Shown one piece after another: positions 1 through 7,349 of a DNA stretch of 11,221 nucleotides (position 1 is the first letter of the stretch; every line of letters starts with the position of its first letter). A program made the translations under genes and the position numbers. The DNA is taken from contig CAJUDL010000073.1 of NCBI GenBank assembly GCA_910585285.1, forward strand, positions 1 through 11,221, written 5' to 3'. Source of the stretch: an uncultured Muribaculaceae bacterium (GTDB lineage: Bacteria; Bacteroidota; Bacteroidia; Bacteroidales; Muribaculaceae). The notes under the pieces are model-generated. The model ran no database searches. It worked only from the letters and a program-made list of their open reading frames with translations, and had not been told where the DNA came from.

Positions 1-1
1 G

Positions 2-109
2 AACCTGCTTGCGGCAATGGGGGCGTATTGTTTCTTCGCCACAAAGCCGGAAGTAAACTTCGATTTCGAGGTGCCTGAGGCAAACGGGCAGCTCGTCATC
101 TGGCAATAA
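2..109 (+). CDS. C-terminal end of an unidentified protein (partial)
   Basis: The plus-strand frame beginning at base 2 is open for 35 codons and stops with TAA at 107-109; the other two plus frames close earlier. The visible C-terminus ends in NGQLVIWQ and is mildly hydrophobic near its start, then acidic. The stretch is too short to assign to a family. A hairpin 24 bp after the stop fits the 3' end of a transcribed gene, which is the main support for this frame and strand. The start and nearly all of the protein lie left of the window. Confidence 0.5.
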   Translation, partial: NLLAAMGAYCFFATKPEVNFDFEVPEANGQLVIWQ

Positions 110-132
110 TTCACATAGTAATGAAAGCAATC

Positions 133-154
133 AGGCGACCTCTATTGGCCGCCT
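133..154 (+). terminator. Hairpin after the partial gene, probable terminator
   Basis: AGGCG at 133-137 pairs with CGCCT at 150-154, with one A-C mismatch and two further G-C pairs inside and a 6-base loop. It is followed by an AT-rich stretch (aatattatatgttcttt) rather than a clean U-run. Its position between two convergent genes suits a terminator for the left gene. Confidence 0.5.
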
Positions 155-177
155 AATATTATATGTTCTTTGCTTGG

Positions 178-200
178 GGGATAACAACGATTCTTATCCC
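178..200 (-). terminator. Inverted repeat downstream of the hydrolase, possible terminator
   Basis: GGGATAA (178-184) is perfectly repeated in inverse as TTATCCC (194-200) around a 9-base loop. It lies 33 bp past the stop codon of the minus-strand hydrolase, so it could end that transcript. There is no T-run after it on the minus strand, so intrinsic termination is uncertain. Confidence 0.35.
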
Positions 201-233
201 GAACTCGCGTTAATAGATGAGCAGATTTGATTG

Positions 234-1586
234 TTACAGGCTCTTGATGAAATCGAGAATAATCTGAAGAACTTCAGGAGAAATTGTTTCTTTTATTTCG
301 CCATATTCAGAGGAGTCGCCGGTGACGGCGTGTTGCATGAGATGATTGAGCGACGGCATCTTTCGTATCACAGCTTTAGGCACGCGCTCACGTATGATGG
401 CAAGATTAGGCTCAGCCTCAACCTGTGTGTCTTTATCTCCGTTAATCGCAAGCACCGGGCACTTGGTTTTAGAAAGGCTTTCCTTGGGATCAATAGCAAG
501 CAATAAATCGAACCATGGGGTGCGGATTTTTTGTGTGGCTTGAAGGGAGTTCATTATTGATGCAGGTACATCAAGATTGTTTGCACGTGCAATTGAATCC
601 GGATTGATTGAGGTAACATTCCCGCTGATTCTTTGAGCTGACATAGTGTCAAACAATTTGCTGATTAATGCGATTGAATTATCCTTGTCTTTCCCTGTGA
701 TGCCGGATTTATCGAGAAGCCTTATATTCTGCTTCATAAGTGCTTCTTTGCCGGTTTCCGCCACTCCGGCGAGGGAAATAATAAAATCAGGCTGTCTTTC
801 TCCGGCAAGCAGAAATGCGATTGTGCCCCCTTCGGAATGACCGAGAACCCCAACTTTTCCGATACCTTTGTATTTGCGAAGAAATTCAATACCGCTTTTT
901 GCGTCATTCATGAAATCATATGTAGTTGCTTCATAGAAATTTCCGGTAGACTTTCCTATACCTCTGTCATCATAGCGAAGAGAAGCAACGCCGTTGCGGG
1001 CAAGATAATCAGCGATGACTGCAAAAGGTTTGTGTTCGAACAATTCCTCATCGCTGTTTTGCGGACCACTGCCTGTGACCATGATCACAGCCGGAGTTTT
1101 CTTGTTTTTTACATTTGCGGGGAGGGTTAGAGTAGCACTTAATGTGGCGCCATCCGGCGCGGTGAATGTTGTGTCAATAGTTGTATAAGGATAGGGTGGT
1201 TTGGGCGTTTGAGGGCGACGTTCCTCAAGAGGTGCGTCAGGGTGCAATGTCATTGGAAATGAGAATCCGCGTTGGTAAAACTTCCCTATGATTTCATCGT
1301 TTTGGATTCTTCCATTGAAAGAAGCACCAATTGATTTACATTCGAGAGCAATGGAGTCGGTTGAGCATAATGTAACGGTTGTCTGTAAACCCTTGACGCC
1401 TTGTGAGGGGGAATCGAGTGTGCATTCTGTTTTACCTTCATTGTTTTCTGAAAAATTGAAAACGAGAGGCAACTCCATTTGTCCGATGGCAAGTTTGCCG
1501 CGCCAAGCACCATTTAATGCCATGGCAGGACTTGCACTAAGTAATAAACATGCCGCTGTACCAATCAAATTGTATATACTTTTCAT
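234..1586 (-). CDS. Secreted alpha/beta hydrolase (serine hydrolase, S9/S33-like)
   Basis: This is a 450-residue protein with an N-terminal signal peptide (hydrophobic core at about residues 5-20, AMA cleavage-like motif near 21-23), so it is expected in the periplasm or on the cell surface. Residues about 25-120 form a small beta-rich N-terminal region, followed by a proline-rich linker (125-134). The rest is an alpha/beta hydrolase fold with a TGSGPQ oxyanion-type loop at 171-176, the nucleophile elbow GHSEGG at 249-254 (catalytic Ser251), the acid in GDKDTQ (384 or 386) and the histidine in LNHLMQ (His415). The complete triad argues for an active esterase or peptidase; the substrate cannot be read from sequence. 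It is a single gene, transcribed divergently from the nitroreductase, and the ATG at 1584-1586 lies 19 bp after a TAATTTTG box. Confidence 0.9.
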   Translation of the reverse strand: MKSIYNLIGTAACLLLSASPAMALNGAWRGKLAIGQMELPLVFNFSENNEGKTECTLDSPSQGVKGLQTTVTLCSTDSIALECKSIGASFNGRIQNDEIIGKFYQRGFSFPMTLHPDAPLEERRPQTPKPPYPYTTIDTTFTAPDGATLSATLTLPANVKNKKTPAVIMVTGSGPQNSDEELFEHKPFAVIADYLARNGVASLRYDDRGIGKSTGNFYEATTYDFMNDAKSGIEFLRKYKGIGKVGVLGHSEGGTIAFLLAGERQPDFIISLAGVAETGKEALMKQNIRLLDKSGITGKDKDNSIALISKLFDTMSAQRISGNVTSINPDSIARANNLDVPASIMNSLQATQKIRTPWFDLLLAIDPKESLSKTKCPVLAINGDKDTQVEAEPNLAIIRERVPKAVIRKMPSLNHLMQHAVTGDSSEYGEIKETISPEVLQIILDFIKSL

Positions 1587-1605
1587 GATTCTGATATTTT
1601 TCAGA

Positions 1606-1613
1606 CAAAATTA
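1606..1613 (-). promoter_or_regulatory. -7 box of the hydrolase promoter (TAATTTTG)
   Basis: On the minus strand this reads TAATTTTG, an exact match to the Bacteroidetes sigma-ABfr -7 form TAnnTTTG, and it sits 19 bp before the hydrolase ATG. No clear TTTG -33 element is seen; the expected -33 position (about 1634-1637) overlaps the opposing -7 box. Confidence 0.55.
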
Positions 1614-1635
1614 GTATTAAATTTTAGAAACTATG

Positions 1636-1643
1636 TAATTTTG
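1636..1643 (+). promoter_or_regulatory. -7 box of the nitroreductase promoter (TAATTTTG)
   Basis: This is an exact TAnnTTTG match 20 bp before the nitroreductase ATG, giving a leader of roughly 10-15 nt. The -33 site is weak (TTAG around 1611-1614) and overlaps the divergent -7 box. Confidence 0.6.
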
Positions 1644-1663
1644 CGTATAAAAAGAGAAAAATT

Positions 1664-2452
1664 ATGAACATACTTGAGGCAATCAAAACGCGCCGGTCGG
1701 TGAGGAGTTATAATGGAGAGGCACTATCGGAATCCTTGAAGGAATCATTGAATAAAGCCATAGTTGAATCTTATAGTCCGTTCGGTGGAAATGTTTCCAT
1801 ATATCTTAAAGGGTTCGATAAGAGGGAAGGTTATAAGCCGAGTACGTATGGTGTGATAAAAGGTGCTTCAGATTTTTTCCTCATTTCAATGGGTGATGAC
1901 GAAGCATCGGCTTTGTCTGCCGGTTTTAGGTTTGAGCAGGTTGTGCTGAAAGCTACTGAACTCGGTTTAGGGACCTGTTGGATAGCAGCTACGTTTAAAG
2001 GTTCGGATTTCGAACGTGGCGATTCTTGGCGCGCTGGGGAAGAATTACGTGTTATTTCTCCGGTAGGATTTGTATCGAATCAAAGATTGATTGAGAAAAT
2101 TACACGTATGACATTTGGCAGCAGTAAACGAAAACCTTTTGATGAACTCTTTTTTACGGATAACTTCAAGCTCCCGGCAGAGGAAAAAGGTAGGTTTGGT
2201 GAGTCTCTTGAGATGATGCGTCTTGCACCATCATCTACAAATTCACAGCCCTGGAGAGCTCTTGTCGATGGCGATGTGGTTCATTTTTATTATAAACCGA
2301 AAAGTAAGCTGTCTGTCATAGATTGCGGAATAGGTCTGTGCCATTTTTATGAAACAGAGTTATACAATGGAAATGCCGGCACATTCCACAAATCCGAGAA
2401 TGCACCGGCAGCTCCAGAGAATTGGAAATATTTGTATTCTTACATAATTTAG
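1664..2452 (+). CDS. Nitroreductase-family protein (TM1586-type, FMN-dependent)
   Basis: This 262-residue protein starts with the typical nitroreductase opening, in which RRSVRSY at 10-16 supplies phosphate contacts for FMN. It carries the two half-domains of the 'putative TM nitroreductase' group (TM1586-like), a fused pseudo-dimer in which each half supplies part of the FMN site. LGLGTCWIAATF at 100-111 is the first-half core motif, and LAPSSTNSQPW at 187-197 is a second 'ApSs.N.QPW' motif opening the second half. It is cytoplasmic with no signal peptide. The likely activity is NAD(P)H-dependent reduction of small electrophiles or flavin; the physiological substrate is unknown. ATG 1664 is chosen for its promoter spacing and because the family motif starts at once. 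The gene ends with TAG, which shows that amber is a normal stop here. Confidence 0.88.
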   Translation: MNILEAIKTRRSVRSYNGEALSESLKESLNKAIVESYSPFGGNVSIYLKGFDKREGYKPSTYGVIKGASDFFLISMGDDEASALSAGFRFEQVVLKATELGLGTCWIAATFKGSDFERGDSWRAGEELRVISPVGFVSNQRLIEKITRMTFGSSKRKPFDELFFTDNFKLPAEEKGRFGESLEMMRLAPSSTNSQPWRALVDGDVVHFYYKPKSKLSVIDCGIGLCHFYETELYNGNAGTFHKSENAPAAPENWKYLYSYII

Positions 2453-2499
2453 GTTTTGTATGCTCAACCAAATCCCACCACATTAATTATTATCAAACC

Positions 2500-2519
2500 A
2501 TTAAAACCAATTAAAACCA
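2500..2519. repeat. Two tandem copies of a 10-bp unit
   Basis: ATTAAAACCA occurs at 2500-2509 and again at 2510-2519, with a partial related unit just upstream. It lies in the AT-rich sequence after the nitroreductase gene; no function is evident. Confidence 0.7.
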
Positions 2520-2523
2520 TTTT

Positions 2524-2538
2524 ATCAGCTTCGCTGAT
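2524..2538 (+). terminator. Small hairpin after the nitroreductase gene, possible terminator
   Basis: ATCAGC (2524-2529) pairs with GCTGAT (2533-2538) around a TTC loop. It is preceded by TTTT and followed by TTACTATC. The stem is short and the trailing U-run poor, so termination is only possible. Confidence 0.3.
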
Positions 2539-2595
2539 TTACTATCAACTCATAAGCCAATACTCTAAAGTTGAAAGTTCCAACCATTCAACAAC

Positions 2596-2610
2596 CACGT
2601 TTATAACGTG
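2596..2610. repeat. Perfect 6-3-6 inverted repeat
   Basis: CACGTT (2596-2601) and AACGTG (2605-2610) flank TAT. It could be a small hairpin or a protein-binding site. It is about 150 bp upstream of the DUF4304 gene, too far to be an obvious operator. Confidence 0.45.
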
Positions 2611-2706
2611 AATGTCAAGTCGTAGATGCTGTTGCTTGTAACTGCAGCCTCGCGGCAAAGCGGTATCCAATAAACGGGATTTGTCTAAAACTTTTAGCTG
2701 ATGATG

Positions 2707-2737
2707 TTTCTTAGCTGAATAAAAGTTAATATATTTG
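2707..2737 (+). promoter_or_regulatory. Promoter of the DUF4304-propeller pair
   Basis: TATATTTG at 2730-2737 fits TAnnTTTG exactly, and TTTC at 2707-2710 is a near match to the -33 TTTG with a 19-bp spacer. Transcription would start near 2744, about 19 nt ahead of the ATG at 2763. Confidence 0.6.
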
Positions 2738-2762
2738 CATGTAAACTAATAATTCGGCATGT

Positions 2763-3452
2763 ATGAGAACGCTACGAACTATGACGGAAGAGGAAAAGCA
2801 GATTCTTAAGGATCAATACAACGATATGATTAAGAATTATGTTGCCCCTCTTCTAAAATCAGCAGGATTTAAGAAGAAACGAACTAATTTCCATACCGTT
2901 GCCGGCGACGTGGATTGGTGCATTAGTGTATATAAAGATAGATGGGGAATAGATGAAGATTACAGAGCTTTGGATTTTTCAATACGGGTTGGGGTAACAT
3001 GTGCCGAATATCAAATGTATGCCAGAGGAACTATTAGAGAATTTCCTTCAGCCGATGAATGTCCGTTAAGTGCAGAAACAGGAATGTTTAAAGAGAAAAA
3101 ACACATTAACGAATCATTTAAGTTTCGGCTAAATCATGACTATGCGAAAACAAAAGATCTGGTTTGTTCTACGCTCAAAGATTATGTATTGCCAACTCTT
3201 GACAAAATCAGACATAAAGAAGACTTTTTAGAGTATATTATTACATATAGTCTTCCTTGGTACAAACGTCTGTTAAGGACTATAAATACCAAAATATTAA
3301 AGAAACCGGACAACAGAATTTTTCATGTATATGATTCAAATTTGTATTATATTTATATGATATGCGGGAAATATAAAGAAGCAAAGGCATTAAAAAAGAA
3401 AATTATACGGCAAAGAAAGCGTTTGGGATTTACTTTCGATCCCATGGATTAA
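2763..3452 (+). CDS. DUF4304-like protein of unknown function
   Basis: This is a 229-residue cytoplasmic protein with no signal peptide or membrane span. The N-terminal part (about 8-130) has the pattern of DUF4304 proteins: an amphipathic helix ending in LLKSAGFKKK (31-40), then a beta-rich stretch with NFH and a DWCISVYKDR segment. The C-terminal 40 residues form a basic helix pair (YYIYMICGKYKEAKALKKK) resembling a single TPR-type helical hairpin. No catalytic motif is visible and the molecular role of the family is not established. An alternative start is the ATG at 2781 (Met7, MTEEEK), where clear similarity would begin; 2763 gives the shorter leader. The next gene follows after 17 bp, so the two are probably co-transcribed, although nothing links them functionally. 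Confidence 0.7.
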   Translation: MRTLRTMTEEEKQILKDQYNDMIKNYVAPLLKSAGFKKKRTNFHTVAGDVDWCISVYKDRWGIDEDYRALDFSIRVGVTCAEYQMYARGTIREFPSADECPLSAETGMFKEKKHINESFKFRLNHDYAKTKDLVCSTLKDYVLPTLDKIRHKEDFLEYIITYSLPWYKRLLRTINTKILKKPDNRIFHVYDSNLYYIYMICGKYKEAKALKKKIIRQRKRLGFTFDPMD

Positions 3453-3469
3453 ATTAAACAGTTTTTATT

Positions 3470-4768
3470 ATGCGACGGTTATCAACATTATTCATATTGC
3501 TTTTTAGTGGTATTTCATTAGTCTGCAACGCTCTTGAGCCAAGACTTACGTCGGTCGGGGAGGGTTATTGCCGGACATCGGTGAATGCTGCTGTGTTTCG
3601 TGGAAGTTCAATTGTCAGCAATGACAGTGTGCAGTATGTGTCGTATTATGACCCTGATGGATATGTAGTGATTGGCAAACGTCGTCTTGACTCTGATAGT
3701 TGGGTCATAAAGCGTAGTCAATACAAAGGGAATGTCAAGGATGGACATAATGTAATTTCCATAGGTCTGGATGGAAAGGGATATCTTCATGTCTCTTTTG
3801 ATCATCATGGAAATCCATTGAAATATTGCCGTTCCGTTAGTCCGGGTTCTTTAGATCTCGGTGAGTTGGAGCCAATGACCGGGAGAGATGAGAAGGATGT
3901 GACATATCCGGAATTTTATACGATGCCTGATGGCGATTTATTGTTTGCTTACAGATCAGGTGCTTCTGGAAGGGGAAATCTTGTTCTTAACAGATATGAT
4001 ACAAAGAAAGGAGAGTGGAGAAGGATTCAGGATGTGCTTATTGATGGAGAGAATGAACGGAATGCATACTGGCAATTATATGTGGATAGGAAAGGTGTGA
4101 TTCATCTTTCCTGGGTATGGAGGGAAACATGGCTTGTTGAGACCAATCATGACTTATGCTATGCGGTCTCCAAAGACGGAGGCACGACTTGGCAACGTTC
4201 CGATGGCACACGTTACAATCTTCCCATTGTAATGAAGGATGCTGAAATTGCATGGCATATACCGCAGAATTCAGAATTAATCAATCAGACAAGCATGACA
4301 GCTGACAAAAAGGGGAGACCTTATATTGCCACTTATTGGAGAGATAAAAATGACAGCATACCCCAATACCGTCTTGTCTGGCATGATGGTAAAAAATGGA
4401 ATATGTCGGTGGTGGGTAATAGAAAAACACCCTTTAGCTTATCGGGAGGCGGAACGAAGATGATACCGATATCCCGTCCGCGTATAGCCTCCGATGGCAA
4501 AGCTGCATATTATATATTCCGTGATTCCGAAAGGGGAAGTAAAATAAGTGTGGCACACACATCGAAGCTTGGAAAAGCATCATGGCGGATTGAAGATGTC
4601 ACAGATTTTTCTGTCGATGCGTGGGAACCGACATTTGATATAAATGCATGGAACAAAAGAAATAAATTAAATATATTTGTTCAGGAAGTGCATCAAGGAG
4701 ATGGCGAACGCCTTTCGGATAATGCTGCTTTTTCCACCCCAGTCTCTATCCTGTCGCTGGAAGATTGA
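3470..4768 (+). CDS. Secreted BNR_4 beta-propeller, probable carbohydrate-active enzyme
   Basis: This 432-residue protein has a signal peptide (MRRLS followed by a hydrophobic core, cleavage near VCNA at 18-21), so it is exported. The rest is built of repeated beta-propeller blades, for example YVSYYDPDGYVVIGKR near 56-71, DGKGYLHVSFDHHGNPLKY at 101-119 and VDRKGVIHLSWVWRET in the middle. The D-H-H-G-N-P-L-x-Y block is characteristic of the 'BNR repeat-containing family member' group (BNR_4), whose characterised relatives include seven-bladed ulvan lyases (PL24/PL25) and the GH145 rhamnosidases of gut Bacteroides. His112/His113 are the obvious active-site candidates by analogy. The family is well supported, but lyase versus hydrolase, and the glycan, cannot be told from this sequence. 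No SusC/SusD genes are nearby, so it is not in a visible utilisation locus. The gene has no promoter of its own in the 17-bp gap. Confidence 0.8.
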   Translation: MRRLSTLFILLFSGISLVCNALEPRLTSVGEGYCRTSVNAAVFRGSSIVSNDSVQYVSYYDPDGYVVIGKRRLDSDSWVIKRSQYKGNVKDGHNVISIGLDGKGYLHVSFDHHGNPLKYCRSVSPGSLDLGELEPMTGRDEKDVTYPEFYTMPDGDLLFAYRSGASGRGNLVLNRYDTKKGEWRRIQDVLIDGENERNAYWQLYVDRKGVIHLSWVWRETWLVETNHDLCYAVSKDGGTTWQRSDGTRYNLPIVMKDAEIAWHIPQNSELINQTSMTADKKGRPYIATYWRDKNDSIPQYRLVWHDGKKWNMSVVGNRKTPFSLSGGGTKMIPISRPRIASDGKAAYYIFRDSERGSKISVAHTSKLGKASWRIEDVTDFSVDAWEPTFDINAWNKRNKLNIFVQEVHQGDGERLSDNAAFSTPVSILSLED

Positions 4769-4782
4769 CAATAAAAATAATA

Positions 4783-4809
4783 TTTGGATTAAATTTTTTT
4801 GTAAATTTG
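4783..4809 (+). promoter_or_regulatory. Candidate promoter for the leader ORF and efflux operon
   Basis: TAAATTTG at 4802-4809 is an exact TAnnTTTG match. TTTG at 4783-4786 could be the -33 site, although the 15-bp spacer is shorter than the usual 19-21 bp. No better -7 box is seen between here and the operon start at 4998, so this is the best candidate for the operon, giving a leader of about 180 nt. Confidence 0.45.
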
Positions 4810-4838
4810 CAGTGCGATTCACAAAGAATTGCCCATTT

Positions 4839-4925
4839 ATGATACATCTGAAACAATTTTCGGGCGGCATGCCTGCTTCTGTACATAACTACGCCTATAA
4901 AGAAAACTGGAAGAGCACTCAATAA
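4839..4925 (+). CDS. 28-codon small ORF upstream of the efflux operon (possible leader peptide)
   Basis: An ATG at 4839 opens 28 codons ending at TAA 4923-4925. The peptide starts MIHLKQFSGGMPASVH and ends YKENWKSTQ. It lies 29 bp after the candidate -7 box and 72 bp before the channel gene, exactly where a regulatory leader peptide would sit. It has no signal peptide or membrane span. Nothing proves it is translated: it may be a decayed gene end or chance. A weak 5-bp hairpin (TCCTT/AAGGA) follows in the gap. Confidence 0.3.
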   Translation: MIHLKQFSGGMPASVHNYAYKENWKSTQ

Positions 4926-4962
4926 AAATCTCCCATATCTTGCATTTCCTTATTCAAGGATA

Positions 4963-4980
4963 AATCATAATAATCATAAT
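4963..4980. repeat. Two tandem copies of AATCATAAT in the operon leader
   Basis: AATCATAAT occurs at 4963-4971 and 4972-4980, ending 17 bp before the channel ATG. It may simply be an unstructured AT-rich ribosome-loading region, as is common in Bacteroidetes, or a regulator site. Confidence 0.55.
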
Positions 4981-4997
4981 ATAATTCCAAAATCCTT

Positions 4998-6317
4998 ATG
5001 AACAATCACCGATTGCTCACAGGGTTGCTTTGCGCAACCTTGCTGAGCGGCGGAGTGTGCTCGTTTGCTCAGACCCGACAGGTCTTGTCGATAGAAGATC
5101 TGTTTGAGATCGCTGAAGCAAACAGCGTGCAACTCCGCCCTTCATTCAGTGCGGAGGAGGAGGCAAAACGAGAGATCAGTATTGCTCGAAGTGGCAGATT
5201 ACCTGATATCAATGCCTCGCTTTCTCTTAGTTATATCGGAGACGGGTTTACGACAAAACGTAACTTTTCCGATTATCAAAAGGCTCCTATCCCTCATTTG
5301 GGAACAGGTTTGTCTTTGAGTGTTAATCAACCCTTATATACGGGCGGTGCAATCAAAAACAGCATCGAACTTGCTGAATTGAAATCTACGGCAGCAAGAT
5401 ACTCTACAGAGTTTCATCGCGATAATATCAGATTTCAACTTGCAGGATTTTATCTTGATATCTATAAGTTCAATAACCTTAAGAGTGTAGTTGAGAAAAA
5501 TATCTTGCAATCGCGGAAAGTGCTTGTTGAGATGCAGGCACGTTATGAACAAGGGGTTGCTCTTCAGAACGATATTACCAGATACGAACTTTTAGTTTCG
5601 AATCTTGAACTGCAACTTGTAAAGATCAATAACACTCTGGATATTCTCAATAGAAATCTTGTGGTGACCGCCGGTATGCCGGAGGGTACGCTGGTGGTGC
5701 CGGATACTACACTTCTGACGTGCGCTCTTCCTTCTTCAGCAGAGGAGTGGTGGCAGGAGGAAGCACGCGTAAACGCTCCTTCTCTTAAGCTCGCGGGATC
5801 GGGTGTAGAGATAAGCCGAAAAGCTGAGGAGATTGCGAAGAGTGAACGCTTACCAAAAATCGGGTTGCAGGCGGCATGGACCCTTGATGGACCAATTCTT
5901 GTTGAGATTCCGCCTATCAACCGCAATCTCAGTTATTGGTATGTCGGGTTGGGTGTAAGCTACAATATCTCCTCCTTATATAAAAGCAATAAATCGATAA
6001 GTAAAAGCAAGGTTGCCACCCAACACGCTATTGAGCAACTGGATGCAGCCAGAGAGAACATATCTTTAGGTGTCAGAGCTGACTATATCCGTTACCTCGA
6101 GGCATATGAGGAGTTGAAAACGCAAAATAAGAGTGTTGAACTTGCGGAGCGTAATTACCGCACTACTTCAACACGCTATTCAGCAGACATGGCTCTCATT
6201 ACGGATATGCTTGATGCTGCAAATTCAAAATTTGATGCCGAGCAGCAGCTTGTGAATGCTCGAATCAATATTATTTATTATTATTACAAACTTCTATTTA
6301 CTTCGGGAAAGATATGA
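4998..6317 (+). CDS. TolC-family outer-membrane efflux channel
   Basis: This 439-residue protein has a signal peptide (cleavage near CSFAQ at 21-25). Two OEP (outer-membrane efflux protein) repeats follow: long amphipathic helices broken by the outer-membrane beta-strands, with QPLYTGG at 111-117 as the signature before the first helical hairpin, RYEQGVALQNDITRYELLV at 182-200, and RYSADMALITDMLDA at 393-407 leading into the last helix. The length is normal for the family. The product would form the trimeric channel through which the downstream MFS pump and HlyD adaptor expel substrates. It is the first gene of a three-gene operon and its stop overlaps the adaptor start by 4 bp (ATGA), so translation is probably coupled. 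Drug efflux is the expected role; the substrate is unknown. Confidence 0.92.
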   Translation: MNNHRLLTGLLCATLLSGGVCSFAQTRQVLSIEDLFEIAEANSVQLRPSFSAEEEAKREISIARSGRLPDINASLSLSYIGDGFTTKRNFSDYQKAPIPHLGTGLSLSVNQPLYTGGAIKNSIELAELKSTAARYSTEFHRDNIRFQLAGFYLDIYKFNNLKSVVEKNILQSRKVLVEMQARYEQGVALQNDITRYELLVSNLELQLVKINNTLDILNRNLVVTAGMPEGTLVVPDTTLLTCALPSSAEEWWQEEARVNAPSLKLAGSGVEISRKAEEIAKSERLPKIGLQAAWTLDGPILVEIPPINRNLSYWYVGLGVSYNISSLYKSNKSISKSKVATQHAIEQLDAARENISLGVRADYIRYLEAYEELKTQNKSVELAERNYRTTSTRYSADMALITDMLDAANSKFDAEQQLVNARINIIYYYYKLLFTSGKI

Positions 6318-7348
6318 ACCATCATAGTAAAAAAATCCTGTCATATATAATCACAGTTATAGTTATTGCGGTTGCCGCTGTGTGGGTGTGCAGTAAATTC
6401 GTGCATTTAGGGAATGTTGAATTCACGGATAATGCTCAAGTGCAACAACAGATCGTACCTGTCAACAGTCGTGTCCAGGGCTATGTCAAGGAGATTCGTT
6501 TTAAAGAATACGAGCAGGTAAAGAAAGGAGACACGTTAGTCATTATCGATGACTCTGATCTTCGTCTCAGAGTTGCGCAGGCACGGGCAGATTATCAAAA
6601 TGCTCTATCCGGAAGGGAAGTAGCAGATCGGAGTGTTGGAGTGGCTTCAGCTAATGTGGCTGTTACCGAGGCTTCTATAGCAGAAGCAAAGGTTGTTATG
6701 GATATGGCGGCAACAGATTTCGACAGGTATAAGAAGCTTCTTGAGCAGGAGGCTGTTACGCGTCAGCAATACGATGCTGCAAAGACAGATTATGAAGCGA
6801 AGAAAGCAAGATATGAGATGCTTGCCCGTCAGCGGTCTGCAATATCGTCGGTTGTTGCAGAAACGAAACAGCGTATATCTCAGAATGATGCAGGTATTGA
6901 ACTTGCCAAGGCTTTGCTTGAGACGGCGGAATTAAATCTTTCATATTGTGTGATTACGGCTCCATGCGATGGTTACGCTTCCAGAAAAGAGATTCAGGTT
7001 GGTCAGCTTGTGCAGCCCGGTCAAACTCTACTTGATGTTGTGGATTCCGCTGATGTCTGGATTACTGCCAATTATAAGGAGACACAACTTCAACATATCT
7101 CCATAGGAAGTGATGTAGTCATAAAAGTAGATGCCATCCCGGATGTGGAATTTAAAGGAAAGGTTGTATCTCTCTCCAAGGCTACAGGAGCCTCGCTCTC
7201 TATTCTTCCGCAGGATAACTCAGCAGGTAACTTTGTGAAAGTGCGTCAGCGAGTGCCTGTAAGAATAGAATTTTCAAAAGACAACAATGCCGATGCAATG
7301 TCAAAACTGCGTGCCGGCATGAATGTTGAATGTGAAGTGAAATATTAA
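6314..7348 (+). CDS. HlyD/EmrA-like membrane-fusion adaptor
   Basis: This 344-residue protein is anchored by one N-terminal transmembrane helix (about 9-27). The order is that of EmrA: a first lipoyl half (NSRVQGYVKEI at 51-61, ending KGDTLVIID), a long coiled-coil hairpin (about 84-210), a second lipoyl half (APCDGYASRKEIQVGQLV at 216-233), then the beta-barrel, where NFVKVRQRVPVRIEF at 306-320 is the EmrA-type motif. It would bridge the inner-membrane MFS protein and the TolC-like channel across the periplasm. The start overlaps the previous stop codon, and the next gene begins 1 bp after this stop. Confidence 0.93.
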   Translation: MNHHSKKILSYIITVIVIAVAAVWVCSKFVHLGNVEFTDNAQVQQQIVPVNSRVQGYVKEIRFKEYEQVKKGDTLVIIDDSDLRLRVAQARADYQNALSGREVADRSVGVASANVAVTEASIAEAKVVMDMAATDFDRYKKLLEQEAVTRQQYDAAKTDYEAKKARYEMLARQRSAISSVVAETKQRISQNDAGIELAKALLETAELNLSYCVITAPCDGYASRKEIQVGQLVQPGQTLLDVVDSADVWITANYKETQLQHISIGSDVVIKVDAIPDVEFKGKVVSLSKATGASLSILPQDNSAGNFVKVRQRVPVRIEFSKDNNADAMSKLRAGMNVECEVKY

Positions 7349-7349
7349 T

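Larger units (their letters stand above)
2453..2762. other. 310-bp intergenic region without a recognisable gene
   Basis: No convincing reading frame is seen on either strand. The stretch holds a short tandem repeat, two small perfect hairpins of identical geometry (6-bp stems with 3-base loops) and, at its right end, the promoter of the DUF4304 gene. An 8-bp direct repeat, TTAGCTGA, occurs at 2694-2701 and 2711-2718 next to that promoter. The middle (about 2611-2690) shows nothing I can interpret. Confidence 0.6.

Noticed and set aside
5564..5926. 120-codon minus-strand ORF within the TolC-like gene
   Set aside because: It is antisense to a conserved OEP region and has no independent support.
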